NCBI RefSeq assembly: GCF_003814875.1
Contig: NZ_RKQF01000001.1
Location: 2,294,001-2,358,000 of the forward strand
Source of the DNA: Streptomyces sp. Ag109_O5-1
GTDB lineage: Bacteria; Actinomycetota; Actinomycetes; Streptomycetales; Streptomycetaceae
Length of the DNA: 64,000 nt
Direction: 5' to 3'
Under the pieces are notes generated by a model that worked only from the letters and a program-made list of their open reading frames with translations, did no database searches and was not told where the DNA came from. Both the position numbers and the translations under genes were made by a program. Shown here piece by piece: positions 1 through 8,511 of the stretch (positions are counted from its first letter, which is position 1; each line of letters opens with the position of its first letter).

Positions 1-2
1 AC

Positions 3-258
3 GACATGGGTCTCATCGGCGACATTCTGTACCCGTTGTTCGTCGGCGGTACCACCACCCTCATGACGGTGTCGGCGTTCATCGCGCAGCCGACCCGTTG
101 GCTGCGCGCGATAAGCCATTTGGGGGGCACACTCGCGCTTGCCCCCAATTTCGGCTACGAGCTGTGCGTGCGCAACGTACCCGAGGTGGATCTGCCACGG
201 CTGGATCTGTCGACATGGGCGGTCGCCGTCAACGGCGCCGAGCCGATACGCAGGGGCA
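3..258 (+). pseudogene. Fatty-acyl-AMP ligase (FAAL) internal fragment
   Basis: Enters from the left edge of the window in frame. The translation (HDMGLIG, then PNFGYELCVR and STWAVAVNGAEPIR) matches the central adenylation core of fatty-acyl-AMP ligases, which activate fatty acids as acyl-adenylates for polyketide or lipopeptide synthases. Similarity stops a few codons after the NGAEP motif. The C-terminal half, including the lid domain, is absent, so the gene is broken downstream whatever lies to the left. The same frame stays open by chance through to the LAL gene, but that stretch has no FAAL or other recognisable content. The family call rests on motifs I know; the exact breakpoint is approximate. 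Confidence 0.7.
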
Positions 259-1040
259 CACTCGGATCGGGAGCGGAACCACCACGCCTGTCGCGTTGCG
301 GGCCTCTGAAGGGATCGAGAGATAACGGGACCCCTCCCCGGGGGCCAGGACCCACCAACGATTCCGGGAAGGCAAGCCCCGCATGGCCACAGAGCATGTC
401 ACACCCGCCACACGGCACGGCATACGACCTGGCGTCACTGAAGCCGGTGCCGCGGTATCACTGTCGGTTTGTTGGCCACTGGCTGCTCTTCGGGCCTCAC
501 CAGCAGCGGGAGGCAGGTGGCGGCCACTCCACCACCCGTCGCAGCTACGCCGACAGCGCCCACCAACGGATACGACGGGCTGATACGGCTTCCCCTGTCC
601 GCCTACGGCACATCCGAGCAGCGCGACGACCCGTGGTTGCGGACAGAAAGAGAGGCGGGCCGCCCGGTCGGCGCCTGAGGCTACCTTGGTCCTGCGACGG
701 CAAAGCGCATCGGGTTCCGCATCGGAGCGATCTGTTCAGCCGGTCGTGCCGGCAGGGGGGAACGGACAACCAGGTCAGCGCGGCACGCAAACGCCGCTCG
801 GCCCGCATGACCACGGCCGGCCACCCGGCCGACGACCCCGAAGAGCTGGCCAACGGCCCCTGGAACACGGCCAAACCCGCCGCGAAAGAGAGCACCGCGG
901 CCACCGCCGCCGAGTCGCGCACGCGGCCATCGGGCCTGGCCGCCGTCTACTTCGCCGTCCTCACCGTCCTCGGCGGTCCAGAAACGGTCTATCCCGCCAG
1001 CCATGAGCAGACCCCGATCGCGAAAGGCAACGAGCGCCCC
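259..1040. other. Non-coding or degenerate stretch before the LAL gene
   Basis: About 780 bases between the FAAL relic and the LAL start. Several frames are open, as is usual at this GC content, but none gives a protein I recognise or a convincing codon pattern. It may hold the LAL promoter and decayed sequence left by the event that cut the FAAL gene. I see no clear terminator or inverted repeat. Confidence 0.4.
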
Positions 1041-3887
1041 ATGGCACATGAATTCATCGATGCGCAATCGACGCTGCTGGACCGGGAGGAGGAGTGGCAG
1101 GAGATTCGGCGGCTGCTCCGATCGGCGGCGGGCGGGCTCGGGCAGTCGCTGATCTTTCAGGGGGGCGCCGGAACTGGGAAGACGGCAATCCTCCACGAAG
1201 CAGCGGCGCAGGCCCGGTCCGCCGGGTTCCGGGTGATGTTGGCCCGGGGTAGCTATCTCGAGCATGACGTACGCCTGGGGCTGGTGCGCCGACTCTTCGA
1301 CTCGGTACTGCCGGTCCTGTCCGGGCGTGACCAACAGCCGTTTTCACGCATCCTGCAACGCCTGCTGCGCGAGGCCGGAGGCCGGCCGGAGCCGGGCCGG
1401 ACCCGACGGGTTCTCCACCTCGCGCTGCGCAGGCTGCTGTGGGCCGACGAGAACTCGCCGATCCTGGTGGTGGTCGACAACCTGCACTGGGCCGACCGGG
1501 AGTCCCTGGAATGGCTGGTAACCCTCCCGGAGCACATCGCATCGATGCCCATCGCACTGCTGGCCAGCGTGTGCAGTGGGATACCCGGCACCGATCCGAC
1601 GCTGGTGGACGAGACACTGATCGAGAGCTCTCGTCGGGTCACGCTGCACGACATGACCACGAACTCGGTCGGGGCCCTGCTGGCCGACCAGTTCAGCAGC
1701 CGTCCCGACCCGGCGTTCGTGGCCGGTGTCATGCGGGTGACCGGCGGCAACCCGCATCTGGTCACGGCGCTGACCAGAAAGCTGGTCCAAGAGGGCGGCA
1801 ACCCGGATCCCGCCCGCGCGGCAGCCCTGGACACCGTCGTCCTCGACACGCTGGGCCAGTCCGTGCGGGTGCGCCTGGGCCGGGTCTCGCCGCACGCGCA
1901 CGCAGTGTTACGCGCCGTGACGGCCCTCGATGAGGAGACCACGTTGCACCGGCTGTGTGCGATCGTGGGTCTCGACCTCGACGAGACCGCGGACATCGTC
2001 GCCCGGCTGCGCCGGCTCGGTCTGCTCACCGCCGACCGGGGTCGCCTGCGGGTCGCCCAGCTCTTGGTCCGCAACGCGGTGCTCGACGAGGACACCTACG
2101 GCGCCCTCCGGGAAATCCACGCCCAGGCGGCGCGCCTGCTCCGGGACGAGCCGGGCACCGAGGAGGCAGTGTGCCGTCACCTCATACTGAGCGCTCCGAT
2201 CGGCGAGGAGTGGGCCGCCGCGGCACTCCGCTCCGCGGCCCGTTCCGCCCTGGCCGCGGCCGATCCGCAGCGTGCCGTGCTGTTGCTGCAGCGATCCCTG
2301 TCCGAGCCGCTGTCACCGGATGACCGGCATCAGGTTCTGTTCGCTCTCGCGGCGGCCGCCGGGAACAACGATCTGCCGAGGGCCGCGGCTTACCTGATGG
2401 AAGCGCTCTCCGAGCAAGATTCGTCGCACTGGCCGATCCGGACCCTCGCAGGGCTCATCGACGTCATCGCCTTGGGCGGCCGGGAGAAAGACCTCGCCCG
2501 GCTGTTCGCCGCCGAACGCGGGCGCCTCGCCACGAAAGCGGACCTGCTCGGGGTCCGGCTCTCGATTCTCAGCGACCGGGACTCGGCCGAGACGAACGAG
2601 GTGCAGCGTCTCCAGGAACAGGAGCCGGAAGAAGCATTGACGCTGGCGGTCACGGCGAGGCGGGTGGCCGACCTCGGAGCGGACCGCCCAAGAGCGCTGG
2701 CCTTGGCAGACCGGGTTCTCAAGACATCGCCCGCGACGCCGGAGGAGCTGATGGCCCGCTTGCAGGTGTGCAAGGTGCTGATGGTGGCGGAACGGACCGA
2801 GGAGGCGGTCGCCCAATGCGAGTACGGATTGGACGTCGCCCGGTGCTGGGGGAACCAGCTCATGATCGGCTTCGCGCTGACGTGCCAGGCCGCGTGCCTG
2901 CGCACGGCCGGTGACCTCAACGCGGCGGACGCCGCGGCCCAAGAGGCGATGCAGGTCCTGACCGCCTGCCGCGCGTCGCCCGACTCCACCGCCGTTCTCG
3001 GCCTGCGTGCGACCCAGGTCGAGATTCTGCTCGACCTGGGCCAGGTGCAGAAGGCGGCGGCCCTGGTGGATCAGTCGGAGCCCATCCCCATCAAGCCGCG
3101 CACCCAGATGGGCGCCCTCTTGCTGGGCGCCCGTGGCCGGTTGCGCAGGATCCTGGGACAACCTCTCTCCGGTCTGCACGACGTCGTCGCCAGCGGCGAC
3201 TACTTCACCCGGCACAACGTCGCAAACCCGCTCGTCTCCCCCTGGCGTTTCGAGGCCGCCCTGGCTGCCCAGGAGCTGGACAGCATCCCGCAGGCCCGAA
3301 CCTACGCCCAGGCAGAACTGGCCGGGGCTCATCTGTGGGACACGCCGGGCGCCGTCGGCCGCGCGCTGCGCCTGGTCGCGCGGGTCGGCTACGAGCCGGA
3401 GGCCCGGACCACGCTGGAACGTTCCGTGGACGTGTTGTACGACAGCGACCAGCGACTGTCGCTCGCCGAGTCGCTCACGGACCTCGGCACGCTCCTGGCC
3501 CGCCAGAGCGAGAAGACCCGAGCACGGGAGGTACTGCGGGACGCGTGCGCCCTCGCCGAGGAGACCGCGTGCGCGCCCCTGATCAGCCGCAGCCGGTCCG
3601 AGCTGGCCGCGGCCGGCGGGCGGCCGAAACGCCCTGCGAGGAACGGCAACAGCGGACTTACCGCCTCCGAGCGGCGGGTGGCCGAACTCGCCGCCGGTGA
3701 CCGCACCAACAAGGCGATCGCTGCGATGCTCTTCGTTGGACAGCGCACCGTCGAGATCCACCTGACAAATGCGTACCGCAAGCTCGGCATCGGGGGCCGC
3801 GACCAACTCCCGGCGGCGTTGCGGGCGGCCGGCCTCCTGGCGACCGACCACATTGAGCTCAGCTTGACGTCGCGAGGTGAAGCGTGA
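1041..3887 (+). CDS. LAL-family (large ATP-binding LuxR) transcriptional regulator
   Basis: 948-aa regulator. Walker A is GGAGTGKT at residues 41-48 and Walker B ends VVVDNLHWAD near 150. A long helical TPR-like middle follows, and a LuxR-type helix-turn-helix starts LTASERRVAELAAG near residue 873. LAL proteins usually activate natural-product clusters. I chose the ATG at 1041 because the family normally begins just before the P-loop; the frame is open upstream without family similarity. Residue 290 is a TTA codon (1908-1910), which in Streptomyces implies dependence on the bldA tRNA. The last residues are read from an IS remnant: the stop lies inside the transposase tail that ends at 3859 on the other strand, so the native C-terminus has been altered by a few residues beyond the HTH. 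Confidence 0.85.
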   Translation: MAHEFIDAQSTLLDREEEWQEIRRLLRSAAGGLGQSLIFQGGAGTGKTAILHEAAAQARSAGFRVMLARGSYLEHDVRLGLVRRLFDSVLPVLSGRDQQPFSRILQRLLREAGGRPEPGRTRRVLHLALRRLLWADENSPILVVVDNLHWADRESLEWLVTLPEHIASMPIALLASVCSGIPGTDPTLVDETLIESSRRVTLHDMTTNSVGALLADQFSSRPDPAFVAGVMRVTGGNPHLVTALTRKLVQEGGNPDPARAAALDTVVLDTLGQSVRVRLGRVSPHAHAVLRAVTALDEETTLHRLCAIVGLDLDETADIVARLRRLGLLTADRGRLRVAQLLVRNAVLDEDTYGALREIHAQAARLLRDEPGTEEAVCRHLILSAPIGEEWAAAALRSAARSALAAADPQRAVLLLQRSLSEPLSPDDRHQVLFALAAAAGNNDLPRAAAYLMEALSEQDSSHWPIRTLAGLIDVIALGGREKDLARLFAAERGRLATKADLLGVRLSILSDRDSAETNEVQRLQEQEPEEALTLAVTARRVADLGADRPRALALADRVLKTSPATPEELMARLQVCKVLMVAERTEEAVAQCEYGLDVARCWGNQLMIGFALTCQAACLRTAGDLNAADAAAQEAMQVLTACRASPDSTAVLGLRATQVEILLDLGQVQKAAALVDQSEPIPIKPRTQMGALLLGARGRLRRILGQPLSGLHDVVASGDYFTRHNVANPLVSPWRFEAALAAQELDSIPQARTYAQAELAGAHLWDTPGAVGRALRLVARVGYEPEARTTLERSVDVLYDSDQRLSLAESLTDLGTLLARQSEKTRAREVLRDACALAEETACAPLISRSRSELAAAGGRPKRPARNGNSGLTASERRVAELAAGDRTNKAIAAMLFVGQRTVEIHLTNAYRKLGIGGRDQLPAALRAAGLLATDHIELSLTSRGEA

Positions 3888-4155
3888 GGATGGCTTTGAC
3901 CAGGTCGGTGATGCGGGTGGTGCTGCAGCGGAGCTTGTGCAGCAGCCGCCAGGTCTTGAGGGTGGCCATCGCTTGCTCGCCCAGGGCGCGGACCTTGGCA
4001 TGGGAGGCGTTCACCGCCTTCTGGCCCTCGGAGAGGTTGTGCCAGCGTCCCCGGTAGGGGACGCAGACCGTGCCGCCGGCTCCCTGGTAGCCCTTGTCGG
4101 ACCAGCAGGGCACGTCGGCGTCGGCCAGGGCGCCGATTATGCCGTGGGTGCGGGC
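3859..4155 (-). pseudogene. IS5-type transposase 3' remnant, fused to the recombinase gene
   Basis: The last 98 codons of the recombinase frame are not recombinase. From about residue 836 the translation (AARTHGIIGALADADVPCWS and on to KTWRLLHKLRCSTTRIT) is the C-terminal part of a DDE transposase and closely parallels the fragment at 8052-8459. The element's terminal repeat is lost just after the stop codon, where the LAL coding sequence begins on the other strand. Confidence 0.8.
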
Positions 4156-6660
4156 CGCCTCGTCTTGCGGGAGCGGGTGGCTGCCGAGACCGGTGGGGCC
4201 GGGGTGCCCCCGCCGGGCCAAGCGTGCACGGAGTGCGGCTTCGACCTCGTCGTTCCAGGGGATGGCGATCCGGCCGGCCGGTGTGCGGTGGGCGCAGAGG
4301 TGGCCGACGCGGATCTGGTAGCGGACGGCCGCGTCCAGCACGCCGAGGTGTGCGGCGGCCTGCGGGATGCTGATCTCGCCGTCGCGGGCCGATTCCACGG
4401 GCAGCGGGCGCGGTCCGGTGGGCGCGAACTGTTCGGGGTGAGTGATCCAGTCCCGGCAGGCGTCCTCGACCTGCGGGTTCCAGGGGATCAACCAGCGTCC
4501 GGAGGGGTCCTTGCGAGCGGGCAGGCGCCGGCAGCGGATCCAGTAGTAGACGGCGTGCTCGACCACACCGAGGCGGGCGGCGGCCTGCTGGACGGTGACT
4601 TCGCCGGGCAGGGCCTGCACTGGGGGGCCGGGACGTGGGGTCAGGTGTCCGGAGGCGCCGATCTGCTCCCGGCAGACGGCTTCGACCTGCGGGTTCCAGG
4701 GGATGCACCAGCGTCCCGAGGGGTCCTTGCTGCCGGTGAGCCGGTCGTGGGTGAGCCAGTAGTAGACGGCGTTGGCGGTGATGCCCAGAATCTGGGCGGC
4801 CTGGTTGACGTTGATCTCGCCGTCCCGGAAGGGGGAGCGGGCCGGGATGTTGTAGGTGTGGCCGACCCACTTGACCGCCGCCACGTCGTAGCGGCGCCCG
4901 GTGCCCGTGGTGAGCCCAGCCTCGGCGAGCGCGACAACGACCTCCTCATCGCTGTGCTCCGGACGCAGGGCCGCGATCAGCTCCCGTGCGGCGGCCGGGG
5001 TCCGCCGCACCTCCGGCGAGGTCGCGGGCCGGGTCAGGGCGAGCTCGTCGGTGGCGCCGGTGTGCCAACGCACTCCGATCCGGGCGCGGGCCCGGGCCGG
5101 CTCGGGCAGCAGCGTGACGTCCGAGACCAGGGTTCGCAGTAGGCGCTTGCGGTCCCGGTCCTTGGTGTCGGGATCGTGCCACAGTCCGGGCAGGTCAGCG
5201 GCCAGGGCCTTAAGGGCGGTGCGGTCGGGTAGCGCCGGGCGTGCCTCGCGGGCCGCGGCCAGGGCGGCTTGGGCCTGGTCGAGCGCGGTCAGTCGCGCTT
5301 CCCAGCGGGCCTCCAGGGTGCGGGCGACCATCCGGTTCTCCGGCTCGACCGCGCTGAAGGCGCGCTCGGCGCGGTCCGCGTCGTACTGGGCGCGCTCGAC
5401 GGCGAGTTCGGCGGCGCGGTGGGAGCGGGCGTGCCGGTCGCTGACCTCGTCGGCTGTGGCCAGGGCCCGCTCGACCTGGCTGGGGCTGAGCGTGCTCAGC
5501 AGCAGACCGGCCACCGCGTCGTCGACGATGTCGGCGCGGATCGAGCGGCAGGTCGCGGTGGCCTCGTGGTCGGCCCGGGAGGACGAGCAGCCGTAGGCGG
5601 CCTGGCCATGACGGTGGTAGCGGGTGGTCATCGGGCGTCCGCAGGACCCGCAGAACATGATCCCCTGACACAGGGCCAGACCCTCGCGGGCCGGACGCGC
5701 GCCGTCGTGGGTGCAGTTGGCCTTCAGCTGCGCCTCGGCGGACACATACTGCGCCCAGGTCCAATAGCCCTCGTGGTGGTCGGGCAGGACGATCGGCCAC
5801 TGCTCGCGGGGCAGCAGCTTGATGCCGGTGCGCACGGTGCCGTCCGGCTGCACCCGGCGCCGGGTGGAGTAGCGGCCGTAAACGTAAGCCCCGGCATAGC
5901 ACGGGTTGCGCAGCACCCCCAGAGCCCGCGCGTGCGTCAGCTTGCCCCACCGCAGCTGGCCGGCCCACGCTCCTCCGTAGGCGCGCAGCGGGAAACGCCT
6001 GCCCACGAACGCGGCCACGACCTGGAACGCCGAGCCGCCGGCCGCGAACGCCGCGAACACGTCGCGGATCGCGGCCTGCACCTCGGCGTCCGGGTCGATC
6101 ACGCACTCGCCCTCGTCGTCGTAGACGTAGCCCACCGGCAGCGGGAACCTCAGCTCGCCGCGCTCGGCCGCGGCCCGCATCGCCCCCTGCAGCCGACCCG
6201 AAAGAATGTGCAGTTCCGCCTCTGACATGCTGCCCTTCAAGCCGAGCAGCAGCCGGTCGTTGATGTTCGCCAGGTCGTAGACGCCGTCGGCGTCGATCAA
6301 AAGCGCGTCGGTCAACCGGGCCAGCTCCAGCAGCCGGGCGAAGTCGGCCGAGGACCGGGCCAGCCGGGAGACCTCCAGACCGAAGATCGCCCCGACCTCG
6401 CCCAGACAGACCTTGGCCACCAGATCCCGGAAGCCCTCGCGAACCTGGCCGAACTTCCCCGACACGCCGAGATCCGCGTCGATGACCATGACGTCCTCGC
6501 GGTCCCAGCCCAGCGCGACCGCCTCGTCGCCGAGCGCGTACTGCCGCAGCGTCGACTCGGTGTTGTCCCTCACCTGCACCAACGTGCTCTGCCGCAAGTA
6601 GATCGCCGCCGTCCGGGAGCGATGGGACGCGGTGATCTTCGAGGTCCCGTTCACGATCAC
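3859..6660 (-). CDS. Large serine recombinase with three tandem HTH repeats and a transposase tail
   Basis: 933-aa site-specific recombinase of the resolvase/invertase superfamily. The N-terminal catalytic domain has YLRQST with the likely nucleophile Ser25 and a VSRLARS motif near 97-103. A recombinase domain follows, then a zinc ribbon starting FCGSC (Cys337, Cys340) and a coiled-coil stretch near 400-480. Residues 613-675, 685-748 and 760-822 are three copies of one module: GE-[IV]-x-[VI]-x-QAA, then LG and a tyrosine-rich helix, then GR-x-x-IPW-x-x-x-VE. This looks like a MerR/excisionase-type DNA-binding repeat. Residues 836-933 are a transposase remnant. The start is GTG at 6660, overlapping the stop of the 44-aa gene upstream (GTGA). 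It normally excises or integrates the element carrying it. Activity of the fused form is unknown. Confidence 0.85.
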   Translation of the reverse strand: MIVNGTSKITASHRSRTAAIYLRQSTLVQVRDNTESTLRQYALGDEAVALGWDREDVMVIDADLGVSGKFGQVREGFRDLVAKVCLGEVGAIFGLEVSRLARSSADFARLLELARLTDALLIDADGVYDLANINDRLLLGLKGSMSEAELHILSGRLQGAMRAAAERGELRFPLPVGYVYDDEGECVIDPDAEVQAAIRDVFAAFAAGGSAFQVVAAFVGRRFPLRAYGGAWAGQLRWGKLTHARALGVLRNPCYAGAYVYGRYSTRRRVQPDGTVRTGIKLLPREQWPIVLPDHHEGYWTWAQYVSAEAQLKANCTHDGARPAREGLALCQGIMFCGSCGRPMTTRYHRHGQAAYGCSSSRADHEATATCRSIRADIVDDAVAGLLLSTLSPSQVERALATADEVSDRHARSHRAAELAVERAQYDADRAERAFSAVEPENRMVARTLEARWEARLTALDQAQAALAAAREARPALPDRTALKALAADLPGLWHDPDTKDRDRKRLLRTLVSDVTLLPEPARARARIGVRWHTGATDELALTRPATSPEVRRTPAAARELIAALRPEHSDEEVVVALAEAGLTTGTGRRYDVAAVKWVGHTYNIPARSPFRDGEINVNQAAQILGITANAVYYWLTHDRLTGSKDPSGRWCIPWNPQVEAVCREQIGASGHLTPRPGPPVQALPGEVTVQQAAARLGVVEHAVYYWIRCRRLPARKDPSGRWLIPWNPQVEDACRDWITHPEQFAPTGPRPLPVESARDGEISIPQAAAHLGVLDAAVRYQIRVGHLCAHRTPAGRIAIPWNDEVEAALRARLARRGHPGPTGLGSHPLPQDEAARTHGIIGALADADVPCWSDKGYQGAGGTVCVPYRGRWHNLSEGQKAVNASHAKVRALGEQAMATLKTWRLLHKLRCSTTRITDLVKAILTLHLATSS

Positions 6661-6791
6661 GGCTGCCCCCCAACACGGACTCGACCATGTTCGCCAGCAC
6701 CATCACCACCTCGACGCAACACGGTGATGGCGGCACGGCCCCTCGCTTCCGCCCCCGACGGGACTGGCGCGCGATACAACTGTCGTTCCAT
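6657..6791 (-). CDS. 44-aa protein between DUF5372 gene and recombinase
   Basis: Short reading frame starting ATG at 6791. Its start overlaps the stop of the DUF5372 gene by one base (TGATG), and its own stop overlaps the recombinase GTG start (GTGA). The product begins MERQLYRAPVPSGAEARGRA and is Arg- and Gly-rich; I recognise no domain. The support is purely the tight chain of start/stop overlaps, which suggests translational coupling within one mobile-element operon. It could also be a translated spacer. Confidence 0.4.
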   Translation of the reverse strand: MERQLYRAPVPSGAEARGRAAITVLRRGGDGAGEHGRVRVGGQP

Positions 6792-7039
6792 CAGGATCCG
6801 CCCTCCTCCGGGCCTGCACCACGGCTCACCAGGGCATTCACCAGCGCACCAAGCGCACTCAACCCCTCGACCCCGAGCCGGTCACCCGACGGCTCCCCAC
6901 CCCGGTCCGTCCACTCCTGCGGCAGCGTCACGCTCCGGCTCACGCCGTACGCGCAGACGAAGACCAGCGCACCGCTCCGGCGCTTGACGAACAGAATCTC
7001 CAGCCGCTGACCACTCAGCGCGTGGAACGGATGAGTCAC
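6791..7039 (-). CDS. DUF5372-like small protein, recombinase partner
   Basis: About 82 aa from a GTG at 7039. The product begins with the hallmark VTHPFHALSGQRLEILF and contains LPQEWTDRG and a helical SVEG/LSALGAL-type end. These are features of the DUF5372 (Y4bD/Y4pK-like) family that accompanies transposable elements. Its role is not established; it is small, soluble and basic. It is the first gene of a three-gene overlapping set with the 44-aa frame and the serine recombinase. The start is uncertain, since non-ATG codons slightly upstream are possible. Confidence 0.6.
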   Translation of the reverse strand: MTHPFHALSGQRLEILFVKRRSGALVFVCAYGVSRSVTLPQEWTDRGGEPSGDRLGVEGLSALGALVNALVSRGAGPEEGGS

Positions 7040-7076
7040 CGTCAGGGAACCCAAGGACTGCTTGGACGACGCGGCA

Positions 7077-7454
7077 CTATGCCGTGACCGTCGCGATACC
7101 CAGATAACGGACCTTGCCGCCAGCCTTGGGAATCGTGCGCCGCCGAGCCGGTAGGGGCCGGAAGGTGCGGGCTTTAAGATCCTCCCGCAGTTCCGCAAGG
7201 AACCCCTCCAGCCCGCGCACGGACTCGATGTAGTAGGCGGTCTCGCCGTCCACTCCCGCCGTGCGCGCGTTCTTGTTGTTCCGCACCCGATCCCAGGCCA
7301 CCAGCAGGAAGCCCGGGTCCGCGGCGAGGTTGTACAGATCATCGAACCTGCGATGAAGGTCATCACTGGCCCAACGGTGCAGCTTGGTCTGGATTTCCAG
7401 TACCCGGCGTTCCGCCTTGAGCAAGACGTACTCCAGTTCGTCGGTATTCACCAA
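7077..7454 (-). pseudogene. Group II intron reverse transcriptase/maturase, N-terminal fragment
   Basis: Starts normally (MVNTDELEYVLLKAERRVLE) and carries the RT-0/RT-1 region with NARTAGVDGETAYYIESVRG and RTIPKAGGKVRYLGIATV. It then stops after 125 residues instead of the usual 400-600. The break falls where RT homologues continue with a DRVVQ-type motif, immediately before the DUF5372-recombinase operon. I infer that the recombinase element, or a deletion it caused, cut the intron open reading frame here. No catalytic YADD box is left, so it cannot act as a maturase. Confidence 0.8.
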
Positions 7455-8051
7455 CGGCCTCCCGGCATTCCAGCATCCTTACTGCCGACTTGCTGGCCCC
7501 CTTCGCCATGTGCGGACCTCTCGTCCGCTCGGACTACTACGGAGCCTCCGCCCCATCCCGCACCTTCGACAGACGCCGCATCTATCCCATGAACCCGGAC
7601 GGATTCCGGGTTTGGGGAACGACGCGGGACGGTTCCCGTGTTCACGGTGAATCGATCGATCAGTCCGGCGCCCAGCTTTGCCCCGGCAGCATCGCCACGG
7701 TTACGCCGCAGGCTTTCACCGTGGCCTCCCCACCGACACGCCAAGTCGGCTACAGAGTCAGCCCGCTCAACGAGCGAACTGTGCGCTACAACCCGGCCCA
7801 TATCCACCAGATTTGAGCCGGTGCCACGCTTACGGAGCTTTACCACTGGTTCCTCTCGTACGCCCTCTGATCTCGCTCGCCGGACCCGGCCCGTCTGGTA
7901 GTTCCGAGCAGTCCCGGCTTTGTCAGCGCTGCTTCCCGCCCTCCCCGGCGTCTCCCGGGTCGGACTGCGCTCAGCTACCACCAGGCTGCTGCGACAACCT
8001 GGCGAGGAGGTCTTGCACCTCCTTCGATTCACCGCGCCTCACGGCGCACAC
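7455..8051 (-). ncRNA. Group II intron 5' half (ribozyme domains I to III region)
   Basis: The stretch upstream of the RT fragment reads, on the minus strand, like the 5' part of a bacterial group II intron. It opens GTGTGCGCCGTGAGGCGC at 8051, fitting the GUGYG 5' boundary. It then continues with short GC-rich hairpins and no coding signal until the RT start, as expected when the ORF sits in domain IV. The 5' boundary coincides exactly with the point where transposase homology resumes on the plus strand (8052), which supports the limit. Domains V and VI are not found nearby, so the intron is truncated. Folding was not computed. Confidence 0.6.
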
Positions 8052-8459
8052 TCCGGAAAACACAAGAAGCACGGGATGAACGTGCAGGTCATCGCCGATC
8101 CGTTCGGGCGTCTGCTGTGGGCCTCGACCGCCCTGCCCGGCGCGGTCCACGACATCCGCGCCGCCCGCACCCACGGCATCATCGACGCCCTGGCCCAGGC
8201 GGACATCCCCTGCTGGGCCGACAAGGCGTATCAGGGAGCCGGCGGTACGGTGCGGGTTCCCTACCGCGGCCGCCGGGAGAAACTGTCCGCAGGCCAGCAG
8301 GCCGTCAACCGCTCCCACGCCAAGATCCGCGCGCTCGGCGAACAGACCATGGCCACCCTCAAGACCTGGCGACTCCTGCGCAAACTCCGGTGCAGCACCA
8401 CCCGCATCACCGCACTCGTCCAAGCCGTCCTCACCCTCCACCTCAACGCCTCAAGCTGA
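8052..8459 (+). pseudogene. IS5-type DDE transposase, C-terminal part
   Basis: Begins abruptly at SGKHKKHGMNVQVIADPFGR and runs through AARTHGIIDALAQADIPCWA to a normal C-terminus (LHLNASS). The upstream half of the gene is missing: the group II intron boundary lies exactly at 8051/8052, in antisense. The element's right end follows at about 8459-8481 (GGTTGGGAAAGGCTCACTGAG). The same family supplies the tail fused to the recombinase at 3859-4155, but in opposite orientation. Confidence 0.8.
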
Positions 8460-8511
8460 GGTTGGGAAAGGCTCACTGAGGAACAAGGACATGGCTGTCA
8501 CCCAGTTCCCG

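Noticed and set aside
6..1040. Single 1293-residue protein joining the FAAL fragment and the LAL regulator
   Set aside because: The frame is open by chance in GC-rich DNA. The part between about 260 and 1040 has no family similarity and the LAL family starts at 1041.
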